Numbered from the stretch's first letter, positions 1-13,234 are shown. The stretch: 64,000 nt of DNA from Anseranas semipalmata (GCA_013399115.1 VXAA01000959.1:472782-536781); one strand, 5' to 3'. Notes: generated by a model from the sequence alone, not told the origin. A program made the numbers and translations.

Positions 1-222
1 GTCCATGGATGAAAGCATGCAGTTCTCATGCAAAATATTTACAAGCATGTAAGAGCACAAATGGTGCATACTTACAATTAACGTGTTTTTAACCTTGTCA
101 AATTACATGTATTGTGTCATAAAAGGACAAACTTTTCCCAGCATTAATCTTCCTTCAGAGACATGATTCACGATGGGCAGAATTCTAATAATGAAATATC
201 CTTATTATTGAGAACTACTTAC
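1..222 (-). other. NTNG1: NTNG1 intron following LE1 (partial)
   Basis: This is the first 222 bp of the intron after the LE1 exon, reading leftward. It is AT-rich. I see nothing in it beyond the donor site. Confidence 0.9.
217..222 (-). other. Splice donor of the NTNG1 LE1 exon (GTAAGT)
   Basis: GTAAGT follows the exon's last T. An in-frame TAG lies two codons into the intron. The phase-1 end leaves a Cys codon to be completed by the next NTNG1 exon beyond position 1. Confidence 0.95.
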
Positions 223-395
223 AGATATTAGCAGTGCCCTTAGGTATAGGCAGATAAGACCCAGGGCTCCACGGTCGGCCCTGGTAATTCTTCTTGCATT
301 TTCCACAGTCTGGGCCAGTTGTGTTATGCTCACATTCACAAAGTAGTCTTTTGTTTTCTTCTTTACAGCCAGTAGCATGAAGGTTGCACTTACAC
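223..395 (-). CDS. NTNG1: NTNG1 coding exon: first laminin-type EGF repeat (LE1) of netrin-G1 (internal, partial CDS)
   Basis: This 173-nt exon encodes the first of the LE modules that follow the LN domain and form the extracellular stalk. It supplies one base to the Arg codon split with the LN exon, then 57 codons from [10 protein letters not shown] to PKGTANI, then the T of a Cys codon finished in the next exon. Seven of the eight LE cysteines are present (exon residues 1, 3, 10, 19, 21, 30 and 33); the eighth is the split TGT/TGC. The sequence [20 protein letters not shown] matches netrin-G1 and includes an N-T-T sequon. The acceptor is AATAG|GTGTAAG and the donor is T|GTAAGT, a consensus donor. 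The loop between cysteines 3 and 4 (KEENKRLL) differs from the mammalian sequence I remember. The alternatively spliced NTNG1 exons lie further downstream, so this one is probably constitutive. Confidence 0.97.
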
Positions 396-425
396 CTATT
401 TTTAAAAAGCAAAAATAAAAGAAGT
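396..425 (-). other. Splice acceptor of the NTNG1 LE1 exon
   Basis: The minus strand reads a T-rich tract, then AAAAATAG, then GTGTAAGTGC. The tract is interrupted by five A's next to the AG, so it is weaker than the LN acceptor. The coding frame stays open upstream for about 45 codons (to 532), so the boundary rests on the AG, the phase match and loss of homology rather than on a stop. Confidence 0.9.
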
Positions 426-925
426 AGGATATTATTTAGAGCTGCATTTAAGTTCAGATTAAGTTTTAGTAAAGCACATCCTATGGCAACCACTCTGTTT
501 GTTGGCATTGTGACTTGTGATTGTTTTAGCATGTTTTACAAGACATCACTCAAACAGCACGTTATGTTATCTTCAACTCACATAGGTCTAACAGCACTGA
601 TTTCACCAAGACTCCAAGATGCTGAATCTTTTCTTGTTTTCACTAACGTAGCTGCACTGAGAACTAAATTATTCATAATTTTCGCTATGGACAGGTCTAC
701 AATCTTGCAAAAATTCAAGAGTTACTCACTACTCACAGGGTAAAAACAAGTTATCTGCCCAAATTAAGATCTGAATTCAGCCCTGGGAGTCTGAGAAAAC
801 AGACTTCAACTAAATATCCTCTACAATGGCACATTTCAGTAGAAGGGAAGCTTGAGAAATATAAGCTCAGTGTAATGCTGTTTTACCATTCTTGTCCAGC
901 AAGTGCTGTCTTGCTCAGAAAACAG

Positions 926-944
926 TTTTTTTTTTTTTTTTTTT
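926..944. repeat. Poly-T run (19 nt)
   Basis: An uninterrupted T run lies in the intron. On the coding strand it is a poly-A tract. No recognisable retroposon body is attached to it. Confidence 0.9.
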
Positions 945-1971
945 CTCCCTGCTCTAGTTTGGTATAATTGTAGTAGCTGAAGGTCAGAGGAAATATTTTG
1001 GTAGGTGTATTGTTGTAGTTTAACTTAGGAAATAACACCTAATCAAACCTTGCGTCAAAATTATTAGATAAATCAGATTCTGCATCTGTTCCTCGAACAA
1101 TTGTATTTCCTTAAATTCCTCTCTTTGCCTGAAACTAGGACACTTAAAGAGTGGGAAAACTAGTTTCATAAACAGTAAGGTTTTGTAACTTTTTTCCATC
1201 CCTTTCCAACAAGTGTCAGAAATGGCTAAAATCTGTTTCTGTTTGGGGCTGGAGAGAAAACTAGTAATTAATGAATCTGGCTGTTTGTTTTCCTAATGAT
1301 TGTAAATCTAGTGATTTAAAGGGTTCTCATGTGGGCATTTGTCACCTGTTCCATACACTGACCAATAATTAGAGCAAAACAACACATGGGATGGCCAAGT
1401 GCAAATTAACAGCTGTCAAGCTGACTTCCATTTGGAAGGAATATGACCTGAAGCAACTGGCCACATACATATATATCCCTAGGGTAAAACAAACTGGCAG
1501 TTGTCATAAGTGGCTGCTGAAGAAAATCTACAAGAATCTGTAATACAGTAGATGGTGTAGTATTCTCTTCAGTGCTAGAAATGAGGCAGATGGAAGTGCT
1601 GCTGTTTGAGCAACACTTATTCTAAAGACAAACAGGATCAGCACTGTTTAAATTGAAATTACAAAAACGTATTAGACATGCTAGACAGAAGAAAGCATGC
1701 TTCATTTTTACATCATTTCCAAAATATTGATGCTTAAAGAGTACCTCAATTGTGAAGTAAATTGTCAATGACTAGCCACTGCAGAATGAAAGATGCCTGT
1801 CTGGTAATCAGTGAATGAGATGCCCAGTCATGTAGAGCTCCAAGGTTTTGGTAAAATGGCACTGCTATTAAGAAAAGTGATGGGTTGTGTCACTGTCCAC
1901 AGGAATACAAAAATGGAAGACTCCTAAACAGGAGATATACACAATGATGATAACACAAAAACAAAACCACC

Positions 1972-1994
1972 AAAAAATAAAAAAATAAAAAAAT
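1972..1994. repeat. A-rich low-complexity tract
   Basis: AAAAAATA-like units repeat here just after a G-poor A/C-rich stretch (about 1950-1972). Confidence 0.8.
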
Positions 1995-2770
1995 CGAAGG
2001 GGTCAGAGGAGAAAGAAGCAGGAGACTGTGTAGTCACTGAAATAAGTGAGAGACAGGAACCGATTCGCTTTCTCGCAGGGGGAGGTTTCTGGCTTATTGG
2101 AGGGACTCATTACTGTTTGACAGCAAACTGACCTAGGCAGAAAGAAATGCTGAGGAAAAGCTGTAGTTCCTAGGGCTCTGGAAGACTGCTGCATACTGGT
2201 AAGGGAACTGAGGTGGGGGAAAGTAAGTGTAGATACATCTGCTAATGGTGTCAGTGTACATAGCTCTTTTAACAAGCACATGAAAGTAAACTAGTTGTGT
2301 CAGAAAATCTTGTACCAAGTCTGTTTGCACATCTTAGATGCTCTACTTGTTCTTTGTTCCTGAAGAGCTGGACCAACCCTACTTCAATTTTGCTTGCACT
2401 GTTAGAAGTCTTGGGCAGACCCTGGTCTTCTCAATCTCCGTGTGCTTCTGTCCAGTCTTGTCCCATGTCTCTTAGAAGATTATTTAGGTGGAAGTAACAT
2501 CCAGACAGACCACAAGGAAAAACACCCTTATGATGAGATACATTGCATTGTAAGCAAGTTCAAAACAAAGCAGAGCCTTGACCTTAGGTGTTTAGATAAC
2601 TGTGAATCAACTGAGCACCACTGATTTGGTAGCCAAATTGGGCTCCCATCAGATCACGGTCAGGGTGTAGACAGCAGCTGCCTGTGGAAGATACATTGCC
2701 CAAATTCAGAGGTCCTTATTCCATTTTTTTTTTTTTTTTTAAGGAAGATTACCTTTCATTTTTGCTTCAG

Positions 2771-2921
2771 TTGTGGATGCCCCATCCCTGGAGGTGTTCA
2801 AGGCCAGGTTGGACTGGGCCCTGGGCAACCCGACCTAGGGGGTGGCATCCCTGCCCATGGCAGGGGGGTTGGAACCAGCTGATCTTTAAGGTACCTTCCA
2901 ACCTGAGCCATTCTATGATTC
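2771..2921 (+). mobile_element. CR1 LINE, 5'-truncated 3' end
   Basis: The segment matches the conserved CR1 3' end: GGATGCCCCATCCCTGGAGG, then TTCAAGGCCAGGTTGGAC, GGGCCCTGGGCAACC, CCCATGGCAGGGGGGTTGG, GATCTTTAAGG and CTTCCAACCTGAGCC, ending TTCTATGATTC. CR1 ends in an ATTCTATG-type repeat rather than poly-A, as here. Only about 150 bp survives, which is non-coding tail, so it is a dead copy. It lies antisense to NTNG1. This element is the main support for a bird genome, although reptiles carry relatives. Confidence 0.93.
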
Positions 2922-4966
2922 AGAGGAAAGGAGACATTTTGTTACCTTATGTGACTACCCATGATGATAAATTGCTACTGAAAATCCTGGGTACCACTTG
3001 CAATTTCTTTAAACACTTGTTTTGAAAGGCTATTCCTACCTCTTACTGCTTTAAATCTAAATAGTAGTAACAAAAGGCTTAATTAATATACACAGAAAGC
3101 ATATTAAAAACAAAATTTCATATGGCCCTTGCAGATGCTTCTATTAGAAGAATTTGGTCACTTTGGCTACATGTATAAGAATGGAGAAGTTCTGAAAACC
3201 TAAAACACTGCTTCCACATCCCGTGTACTGAGCAAGTTCCAGATGACTATTTTATACCTACGTAGTTACTTGAAATCCACCCCCAAAAGTCAAAGTGCTT
3301 CAAAAGGCGTTATGTACACATGCCCAGAAATGCAATTACTGGCTATTAGTGGGTGGGTAGCAGCTGTTTGGCACATCAGGTGGGTTTGCATGTGTACTGG
3401 GAAGGGATGATTGAGGGAGCTGTTATAAGTAGAGCAGCTTTGAGAATACAGGTTAAGGTATGGCAAATGTAAAAGGATGTTTGCAGCAGTCTTTGCACTG
3501 CACTGGCAAACAATTTAAGGGCAATAAAGTACAAAAGGATGAATAAATGTTAAGGGCAAAGCGTTATTGAGCATGTGCTCATTACAAATGGCTTTGCCAA
3601 GTTCTAATGCTTTGTACATTGTTACACAGAATGTCTGAATTCCATCATTATAAATATCAACAAGCCCTTGAGCAGCTAGGTTACATATGGAGCACACAGG
3701 CCTTGAGACAGCTGTCTACCTGAAGGGAATGGTGTCTGCTTGTTAAGTCTGCTGACAGTTTTTCCGGGCTTATTATTATTATTGGTTGCTGTGGGAGCTG
3801 CTTTGTGCTGAGCTTGTGAAAATGGACACCAAGTCCCCACAACACTTCTCTGTGTTTGGAAACTTCCATCCTGATGTTTCTACAGCTCAGCTGATTTCCA
3901 TCTTTCCAGTTCAACCTGTGAGAACTTTTCCTGCCTAGGCAGCCTGGTTACAGCACACGCAAGAACACATTTCCCTCCAACGTGCAAATCCAATTTTGAA
4001 TCACTGGAGATTGATATTGCTGTCCAACACTATAAACTCTAATTGTGTAGGAGAACAAATTTGTTTTTCTGACCACTCATCTTTGACAGACTCATTATTT
4101 TGTCATAAAGCAATTTAAATGATATTTTTGGCAGTTATATAAGGTGTAGGAAGCGTTCTGGCGTGTTCAAGGAACAGTTCTGTTTTAGTGGGAGCAGGAG
4201 CCCTGGGCGCGCTGTGTTCCTCACAGATTCTATTTACATGTAGACAACTGACATTAAAATGCTGTAAATATCGGCAAGGTAATCGCTAATAGTGTGCTGA
4301 TTCACTTGCATGTGAGTGCCAACCAACAGACTGGGGGTCACGCGAGGGGATCGTTTATGTTGAAGGGATCATTCATGAGAAAGAAAGACGAGAGAAGCTC
4401 TTTGATACATTTTTTACAGCTAGCCATATGTTCCTCACTTAGATACATTTTTGGATCATTTTAGGTCATAGCTAAAGTTTAAAAAAATCCTCTTAAAACA
4501 TACTTGCAAGCCCTCTGCACAAACTCTTCAGTTTTACATGCCATGGGTCAGCTCTCTGCACCCATTTGAGAACTTGCCCAAGATTTGGCATGTTTGCTCT
4601 TCACATGACTGCCCACACAACGTAAAATACCATCCCCACGCAGCTTTAATACTGGGAGGCATTGCCCACAGCAGGCATTTGAGAACAGTCTTAGCGATGA
4701 AGTCACCTTACTCGACTCCCCAGTGTTAGCAGCTACTTCCAGCACCTTGCTAGTTGTCCTAAAGGACTTGGCCGTGCTGAGCGTGACATCAAAGGTGTTA
4801 ATGCTGTCGCCTACATTATCCCTCTCAAGGTTATTAGTGACCTTGAGGCAGCTTCACCGGTGGGATCCGGTTTTCTCATATGATGTAGACAAAGACAAAT
4901 TCCATGTTGTAAATACACTTAAGTGATACCTCAGCAATGAAAGAGGAAGAGAGATTTCTTCCTCTT

Positions 4967-4979
4967 GATAGATAGATAA
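4967..4979. repeat. Short GATA microsatellite
   Basis: Three GATA units follow a purine-rich stretch. The array is too short to be expected to vary much. Confidence 0.8.
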
Positions 4980-6749
4980 AGCGGAAGTTAAAATATAAGC
5001 ACCTTTAAAAAATATCATAAAATAATTGGGATAAAGACAGCTTTGTATCTGAATTATTCTTCTTTTGAGATTTACATCTAGTGTGTTGTTTTTTATTTAA
5101 ATATTTTCTTTGTCACTTTATGAGACAAACTTGTCATAACTTAAGAAACCGTCTGTACAGGTAAGTGCCAAAATTCTTGTACTGTTGAATGTAGAAGGTA
5201 AACAACATGAAAATATACACACAAATCTGTTTTCTCTTTAAATCTCTCATGACAAGTGGAACATCTTTTCCATCTTTTAAGGGAGGGCTCCCTTAATCTC
5301 AGAAACTTCATGTGTCTATTGAATACTATTACTCATCATTCATTACATCATAGGATTTTTCCATGTCATGTCAAAAAAAACCAGAGCATGCCAGTCCTTA
5401 TTCTGATTTCCAAAGCTTAATAGAAGTCTACACAGCTTTACTATTGAAGCAGATTTTGTGCGAGTGAAAACAAGTATAAAAGGTACTATTGTGAAGAAAT
5501 ACAATGATTGCTGGCCAATTTGTTTCTGCGAAGATGGAGGAATAGACAGTGAGAACACACACATAAAAGAGGTAATGGATAATTACTGCAATCTAGGCTA
5601 CCAGTGCTCTCTGCGGGGACTAGCCATCTGAGGAAGTTCTGAGCTAAAAGGGTCAAAACAAGTAAGGCCAGGTGGCAATCAGAAAATGGCCTGGGCTGCT
5701 GGCTGTAAGTAGGTCTGCTGAACAAATGTTCCAGCTCATGTGAAGCAGAAAAGTCAACTCTGGTTTTTATTCAGTATTTTTTGAGCCATATGAATATGTC
5801 AGGTCCATGTTGCTCTATGGAATACAGGGCCAAATAAGGGACTGCATCTTTTTCTGGAAGTTATGAATAAGACCCCTGTAGTCTGCTGCTAAACTGTAGA
5901 TGCTTAATGAGAATAATGAAATGTGGGTGCTTTCTTTCACTTGTTTATATTTGGAAATGCATTTGGTCACAAGTGTTTTTCCATGAATTTAATCCTTCGT
6001 AATCTCCCACTGAAAATAAGATTCCTTTGTGGAATGGGGCTACATCAATAATAAAGGATAAAAAAATTCAATAATAACAAATATAACTTTGTATAGGTAG
6101 ATATACTATTCTTTCATTTGCAAAGCAAAGACTAATGTTGGATCAGGTTTTTAAGCTTCTTAAATCTGTAAGTAGCTTTGTGGCTGGAAAAGAAGTTTAA
6201 CCTGCGCTCAGTAATCCTACAGCACCTTAGTACCTTAGCATCCAGATTTACAGAAGCCTCTTCAACTTTATACTTTACTGTTTTCTTTGCTAAATTTGGG
6301 AGGAAATTGAATTAGATTCCCACAGGCGGTATGGAAAATTGGGGGAAATAGCTTCTTATTCTCCCTCAGATGAGTTTAATGTATCTAGTGGGGAGCAGCA
6401 AAACCCAGACTCAGAGAGCATGTTTGCTTTGCTTTCTCAGTGGCCTACTTCCAAGCAGTTTGGAGAGCTTGAAATTAAAAAAGAAAACAAAGTCCAAAAG
6501 AGCAGCATAATCCCTTTCCCATAGGAGCGAGGACTTTCTAGGACTCATATAGAAAATAAAACATGCAGAGCATGGAATTGCCAACTGTTTGCACTGAGCC
6601 AGCCCAACAATAAGAGCACACAAGTGCTAAATTTAAAAATTAACATCTTTATATGATTAATTGTGTTCACACGTTAGTGAACATTTCTGTAAGTTCTGGT
6701 TATTTAAATGGGAACTACGTCCAGTTAAATGCTGGTCAATACGAACAAG

Positions 6750-6925
6750 AGCTACGTGATCACCTCCGATCGATCCACAGCTCAGGCTGTAACTGATGCG
6801 CACGCTGCTCGGCAGACACACGCTGCCTTCCCCGTGAAGCCCACCGCTAGCGGGGCTGGTCCTTCCCCCGGCCCCTTCCAGACAGACGGCCGCAAGCACC
6901 GGCGTCCTGCTCTTCTGAGGAGGCA
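6750..6925. other. GC/CpG-richer patch in the intron
   Basis: Many CpGs lie close together here (for example GATCGATCC, GATGCGCACGC, CCGCTAGCGGGG and ACGGCCGCAAGC), in contrast to the AT-rich flanks. No exon or known repeat is recognised. Confidence 0.5.
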
Positions 6926-9900
6926 GAGACTACGTCCTGCTCTAACACCAGCTGAGGGTTCTCCTGCTGTACACTTATTCTCCAGCTGCTTATGATAACC
7001 TTAAAATCAGAGATGGCATATTTTCTGCTATTATTACAAAGCATAGCTTCATTAACTATAGTAGCTGAGGAACTAATCTCCTAACCTTAGAACCCTGGGA
7101 TTTTCACTGGTAGAAAAAAAGGCCTGCCACCAAAACTTGAGTCAAATGACTGGCTTTGGCACAATCTTCTTCCCAACTCAGGTCATGTACAACACAGAGA
7201 CTTTATTTAGAGCAACAGTGAGGACACAGCATTGAATCTACAGAAATGTTAGTCGTACTTTTGCCAAGCACTTACTGAAAAAATCATTTCTTTCATAGAC
7301 CATTTACTCAGTCTGGTAAGTGTAGTTAAGGAAATATATTGACTTTTTAAAAATGTTGGAGATTTATGGTTGACTGTCATATAATTTTACACATGGCATT
7401 CTTTGGTGCTATCATTTTTTGGAGTTTACTGTTGTAAATCAAAGTGATCTTGCAGAAAACAAAACTGTAGTAAAACAAAATCAGAATTGTTATTTCTAAA
7501 GGACTACGAATAGCAGATATATAATCAAATGCATTTTTTTAAATCATGGATTTGAAAAGGTGTATCTCATTCACAGAACTCTAGTGCACACAATAAATGC
7601 CCCTGGACGTCATACTGAATAATATCTTTTAGGCATCAAAAATATGATTTCCTAATGCATTATAGAGTTCTTGTTATGTTTTAATACATTAGTATGTTGA
7701 ACAGATTTTACATAGCAATGAGGATTGCAATGAAAATCTTGCCTTTGTCATTTGCTTTTTCCCCAGAGTATTTCTATTATATAAATAAGGTAGTTATTTG
7801 GCAATATGCTGTCATTTTCTTTTATTTCTCTGCTTTCACAGGTTTATATCTGGCATTACATTCAGCATACAAAGTGTTGGCCTCAGACATTTTTTTCCTA
7901 TTTCATGAAACCACGATCCAATAGATTTTGCTTTACATGATGTTATCATGGGAAAGTGAAAAAAAGAATGAAATTTGCTGCTTCAGCAGCTGACCAATTC
8001 AATTATTAAGCTAAATTAAAAAATATGCAGCAAATTAGAAAGATTCAGAGGCTGGAACCTTTAGTTTCTATGAAGGTAAAACACTCATTAAAAAGATTTT
8101 TTTAAAGATTTCAGTGTCAGTTTTCATCCACCTCAGAAAACACTTTTACACTGATTAAAAAAAAGTGAACAAAACACTCAAATACGGTCACCTTCCTGTT
8201 CATCACTATATTCTCCCCTTAGAGAAAAGTTGTAGGCTAGAGAAGGTATTCTTATCATATTGAACTTCATGTCACCAAATAAACTGTGTTTCTGAAATGC
8301 ATTAGTTTACTAGATGACATCCTTCAAAACAGAAAGAGGCAACTGAAAATGTTTACAGGCAAGATCAATGACACTCAGAATACAAATATAGAAAGGAGGA
8401 GGCAGTAATCTATTAAACGTCTTAAAAACAACTAAGTATTTAAGCATCTGAAACTTCTGATTCTAGATAAAAGACCTTAAAGACCAACAGATCTGAAAAT
8501 GTTCAGTTACTTCAGTCTTGTAGGTCCACAGTGTAAAAATAATCCAATGATGCGTGTACCCAATAGAACAGAACAGTTAATTCCAAGTTATTTCAGTTTA
8601 CTGCATTAAAAATACCTATATTTAACATTAGATGCTTAGATACACCCAGCCTAGTGGAACAGCCAAATGACTTTTCTAATTTTTATTTCACATTCTCTGG
8701 TAAACAGTTGCATAAAAAAGATTTTAAGGCATCTGTTTCATAAAGCAATGCAATTCAGGAAAGGATGCTAGATACTATTTAATTTAGTCCTAACCAAATA
8801 CCTTATTAAGGCTGAGAACCCCCAAATGTGCTTGAGGACCTTGTTGATCTTAATACAGTAAGAAAATTTTCCAGCAGTAGAACAACAGCCATGATATACC
8901 TATGTCTCTTTCTGAGTCTGTACAAAGCCACTCATTATAGTATCTAAGTGCTAAAGCTGAAATAAATCTGCCTGAAAATATAGCTGTTGTTAACTCCTAT
9001 AGAGAACTAACTTCCATCCCCTTCCCAAATATTCACTTTTTCCTTTTCTAGAGAGATATTAGTTTTCATTGAAATGCGTCAATAAAGAGAGTGGCTATAA
9101 AATCTGCAAGAGTTTGCCAGCAACGTGTTCCACGAATAATTTCACCCGTGCACACAGATTCTTAGCTGATGTAAATCCATCTGGCTCCACTAGAATCAAC
9201 GAAATTATGTTAGTTCACACTGTCTGAAATGTGGTCTAAATTGTTTCCAGCTTTCATTCATATTATTCTAGGCTCAGTGGCTGTATTTTTAGAGTTGAGC
9301 ACAAGATAATGGCAGATAATCTTTTTATTTGGAGTGGCAGATCTGAGAGCATGGGATGCAAACTGGGAGTCAACAGAAGACAAGAAGCCCAGGTGTGGTG
9401 TGCTTTTAAGGACACGACTGTTGAGAAGGTAGGATGCTGGTATTTTACATTGTTTCCGTGTGTCTGTTTTGGTCTAACCTTCAACCTAAGAAGGAGGAAG
9501 TTTTCATTGTCTGCCTGAAGGATGCCAAAACGGGGGTCCATTGCAGTCATGCCTCTCCTGCAGAGGCAGCAAAGCCTCTCATCAGGATAAAGATCAATAA
9601 TGACAGTTTCATCCAGTGCTGCCAACTAAACATTTAATGCTAGTAATTGTTTTGGTAGGTTCCCAGACTACTGCTGAAGAATGGAGAAAAAGCAGCGGAT
9701 GTAAACTTTGAGTGCGTCAGTGCTACAATTAGTTCCTCTTTTTCCTTTTCTCTCTCTAGAAATTTTCCTTCTTTCTCACTGGAATCACTTTTTTCATCTG
9801 CAAAGTTCCTGTACTTCACACAGCAATCACTCTCTTGCATACATGGATAGGATAGGATGGGATGGGAGCGGGGGAAGCACATCTGTTGCAGAGGTACTTC

Positions 9901-10326
9901 ACAGCCTGGATATTCTGAGTTGTCATGATGTCTCACAAGGGTTTTAATTGGTTTGTTCTAAATATCAAAAATAATTAGGAAAGGGTAAAAAAAAAAAATT
10001 GAAACTTTCCTCAGCTGCCCATACTGCTATGAATCATATTAGAGGAGGGCTACTGGGACAAGAATGCAGCTCTGTCTTCACCAGCTGGAATAATGTAATC
10101 TGCTTGGCAGTACCTTGTCATTGTCTGTCTGATGGTGCAAAAAAGTTAAGGAGCATGCTGACTGAGATTTGGATGCTGCACTTTTTTTTTTTTTGTCTGC
10201 TGTCCAACATTGTGCTGAGCCAGCCTTAGTTTGCCATCCATCCACTGGGCAGAAAGTCATTATCAACAAGTCAATACAGAGCAATAGATATTCTAAACAC
10301 AACTTCTTTTTTAATCACTATAATAA

Positions 10327-10342
10327 GTGGAATATATTCCAC
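10327..10342. repeat. Perfect 16-bp palindrome GTGGAATATATTCCAC
   Basis: The sequence equals its own reverse complement with no spacer. Another inverted pair, TAGCAGGT (10395-10402) and ACCTGCTA (10413-10420), lies about 50 bp away. Confidence 0.9.
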
Positions 10343-11393
10343 CTATTCCAGGCAGGATTTAAGCACTACATCATAACAATTGGTATGTTATGTATAGCAG
10401 GTCTGTACCATAACCTGCTAGATCGTTATGAATGTGACATAAAAACCTCAGATGAGAGGTGCAGCAATGTATCACTACAAAGTTTTATAGCTTAACAGAC
10501 TTAAAAGCAAAAGTTCAAAAGTCTTTAGGAGTCACTGTTTCCCCTCTTTTCCTGTTTATCCTGATATAAAGCTGAACATTAGATTTGAAATTCCTGGCAT
10601 TGTATTAATGTGTATCATCACTTTTAACTTTATTAAGAAACCATTTTTTTGTTGTTGTTTTAATTTAATTAATACCAGTCTTACATCTGCTCAGCAGCAA
10701 TCCCAAGAAAGCTGCTCTAGGATGCTAGCGATTACACCAAACTTCCTGTCTTTATTTGGAAGTAGGATTTCACAGGATCAGCCGCCAGCTGGTACCCTGA
10801 TTTTTTTTTTTCCAAGCACACCACTGAAAAGGAACAATTTGTTGTGTGGGAGGTCTAAAATTGTGGACATTAAACTACCGTCCAAGTAGACATGTTTACA
10901 ATACCATTCAAAAATGTTACTTAATTCTCTGCAGTGGGGGGAAAAAAACCTTTGTTCTCGCAGGCAGAATTACGTGAAGCAAACTGTTACAAATTTGTGT
11001 GAAAAATTAATGCTGGACAGACATGTGAGAAGCAGAAATACCTTTACTTTCTTCAGCTTAAGGAAAGACTCATGGTGTAGCGCCTATTGTGTCACAGTAG
11101 GGAATAAGGTATTTTCATGAACCATTGTCAGGGAGCAGCATTTCTGCTACATGAGAAACAAGCAAGGTTAATTTCATACTGATTGCTGTAACTTTTTGAG
11201 GACTATAATAGAGAAAAGCAGCATAAAAATATCCATGGTGTGCGCAGAATTCCACACCAGGGAAAACAGTTCTGTGAAGCAGTACATCTGTTGCTCTTTT
11301 CAAAAGATTTTAAAGCATTTCTGTTTAAGAGACCTCCTATGAACTCATTTAAAGGCTCGCATATGCCCCCGGTAGTTACTGCTGCGGGAATGG

Positions 11394-11680
11394 TATATAT
11401 AGCAGAGCGGAGTATGGGCTGTAACGGATTGCCTCCGAGGAGAGGAGGCATGCCTTGAGGTACTCCTCTGAGGGAGGAGCGCTCGATACAAGCCCTAAAT
11501 CAGCGAACCCCAGGGGTCACTGGTCCTCGCTGGGTGCCCCTCTGCAGGAGCGAGGGCTGGGGGGCTGCGGCTGCCCCCCTGCAGCTGCAGCAGTGATTAG
11601 GGCAGGTCCCTGCCTGCGGGGACAGAGGGGGTGCAGGCAGGCATCCCGCCCACCCCGCACACGTGTGCTGTTGAGTGCTA
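11394..11680. other. GC-rich island preceded by a TATA-like box
   Basis: A TATATATA (11394-11401) is followed by a GC-rich stretch (about 11430-11680). Within it is a TGCCTCC/GGAGGCA inverted pair (11430-11436 and 11444-11450) and runs such as CTGGGGGGCTGCGGCTGCCC. It is inside the intron. It could be an enhancer, an orphan promoter or degenerate repeat; no transcript evidence is visible. Confidence 0.4.
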
Positions 11681-13234
11681 GGTTTCACTTGAGAAAACGA
11701 GACCTCTCTGAGGGCTTTAATGCAAGGAGTAGCTCAGTCCTGTTTGTACCACGGTCAGTAACAGGAAAGGCCTTTCTGCTGGTCCTGACACCAGGGTTTT
11801 GTGAGGAACGTCCCCCGGTCTTTCTCTGACAGGCACCTGCTGTGACCAGCTCTGCTTTTGAGCTCTTATTTCAAGTTTAGGTATGGAGGAGAGAGGATTT
11901 TACACAACAAACAAAACCCTGAGACTTCCACCTCCATTTCAAAACCAACACAGAGGCCATGGAAAGATCTGTTTATAAGAATAAAAAGTCCTAATTTGGA
12001 GAAAACCAAATGCAAAGTAGAATCATTTGCTGGGGGTGACCAGTCCTGCCCAGGAAGCTCACAGCGGTGCCCATGCAGCACCCACCCGGCCGGGCAGGAA
12101 AGCGGAGCTGGAGCAAGGGCTGGGAGACTGCAGTGAGGCTTGGTCAGGAGACCCCACTTACCTCCCTTTGAAAGCTGCCGGAAAGAGGTCAGAGTTTTCC
12201 AAAGAGAAAAGGAAAGCAACATATCCTTGTTTATTTTTTAATTATTATTATTATTATTTTTTTTTGCTAAATATTCTGGCCACCTTTTGCTTCACATTTA
12301 CCAACAATGCGCACAAACTAGCAATAAAACACACATAAAGAACAAAGGCTGAGTTCTCGTTCCAATTAAGTCCTGGTAATAAATATAGTAATACATAACC
12401 TAAAAGTCCCTAAAAAGCCTAGAATTTAAGTGCTTTAAAAAGAAATGTACATCAAAATCAGACTTCATTCTTTATCTTTTTATAGGAAGTATGGGGGTAG
12501 GGGGAAAGTAAAGAAATATTGCTAAAAGCACACTTTAATTTTCAGTGTCACTATGAGATGTCTATGCACTGACAGGACATTTGGGGAAAACCACCAGGAT
12601 AACTGAGAGCTTAGCAGAAATGGAATTCATTTTGTTCTCTTTTGAGAATCCTGACATGACACTTATGGCATGTGACTGGGTGACCTGCACTCTTGGAAGA
12701 TATTTTAAAATGATAAATATGTAAACTATTTTTGAACTGTAAATACACAGCCTAGCCTAAAACTAACACTGAATTCTGAGAGCTAGCTTAATATTCCTCT
12801 TTTTAGGCTTCTACCCTTTTCTTCCTCTGTACAGAAACCACCGGCCAAGACTCCTTGCTGCAATCGCTCTGAAGTGCACCTTTTTACACAGGTAAAATTT
12901 GTCCTGCTGCCCCCGCCCCAGAGTTTTGCTGGTCTCCTTCTTGTCATTGGCATTGCTGCTAGGTGTTAGCTGAGTTTAAGCACTGTGAATTGCATCTCTC
13001 GCTGCAGTGCTGCCATTGCTATGTGTTACCAGAAGAAGAAGAGTACCTGGCAGGCTGCTCCGTGCCAGAGCTGCAGCATCCCAGCTATTGTTCTCTGCCG
13101 TGTTCTGATGGAAGCTCATTTGGATGCTTCTCATAAAGAGTAAGGAGAAGAAAGAACTTACTACATGGGCAGGTTAATTGATCTCTTTTTGAAAAATCAC
13201 GTTGCTGAACTTTAACTTTAGGGATAATTATAAG

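Noticed and set aside
2684..3025. 113-codon ORF over the CR1 tail
   Set aside because: It translates the non-coding CR1 3' end plus a poly-T run, not a CR1 reverse transcriptase or another protein.
9263..9625. 120-codon minus-strand ORF
   Set aside because: It has no recognisable domain, no conserved motif and no flanking splice or promoter logic. Length is within chance for 64 kb read in six frames.
11455..11829. 124-codon ORF in the GC-rich island
   Set aside because: Same reason: open because of GC content, with no domain seen.
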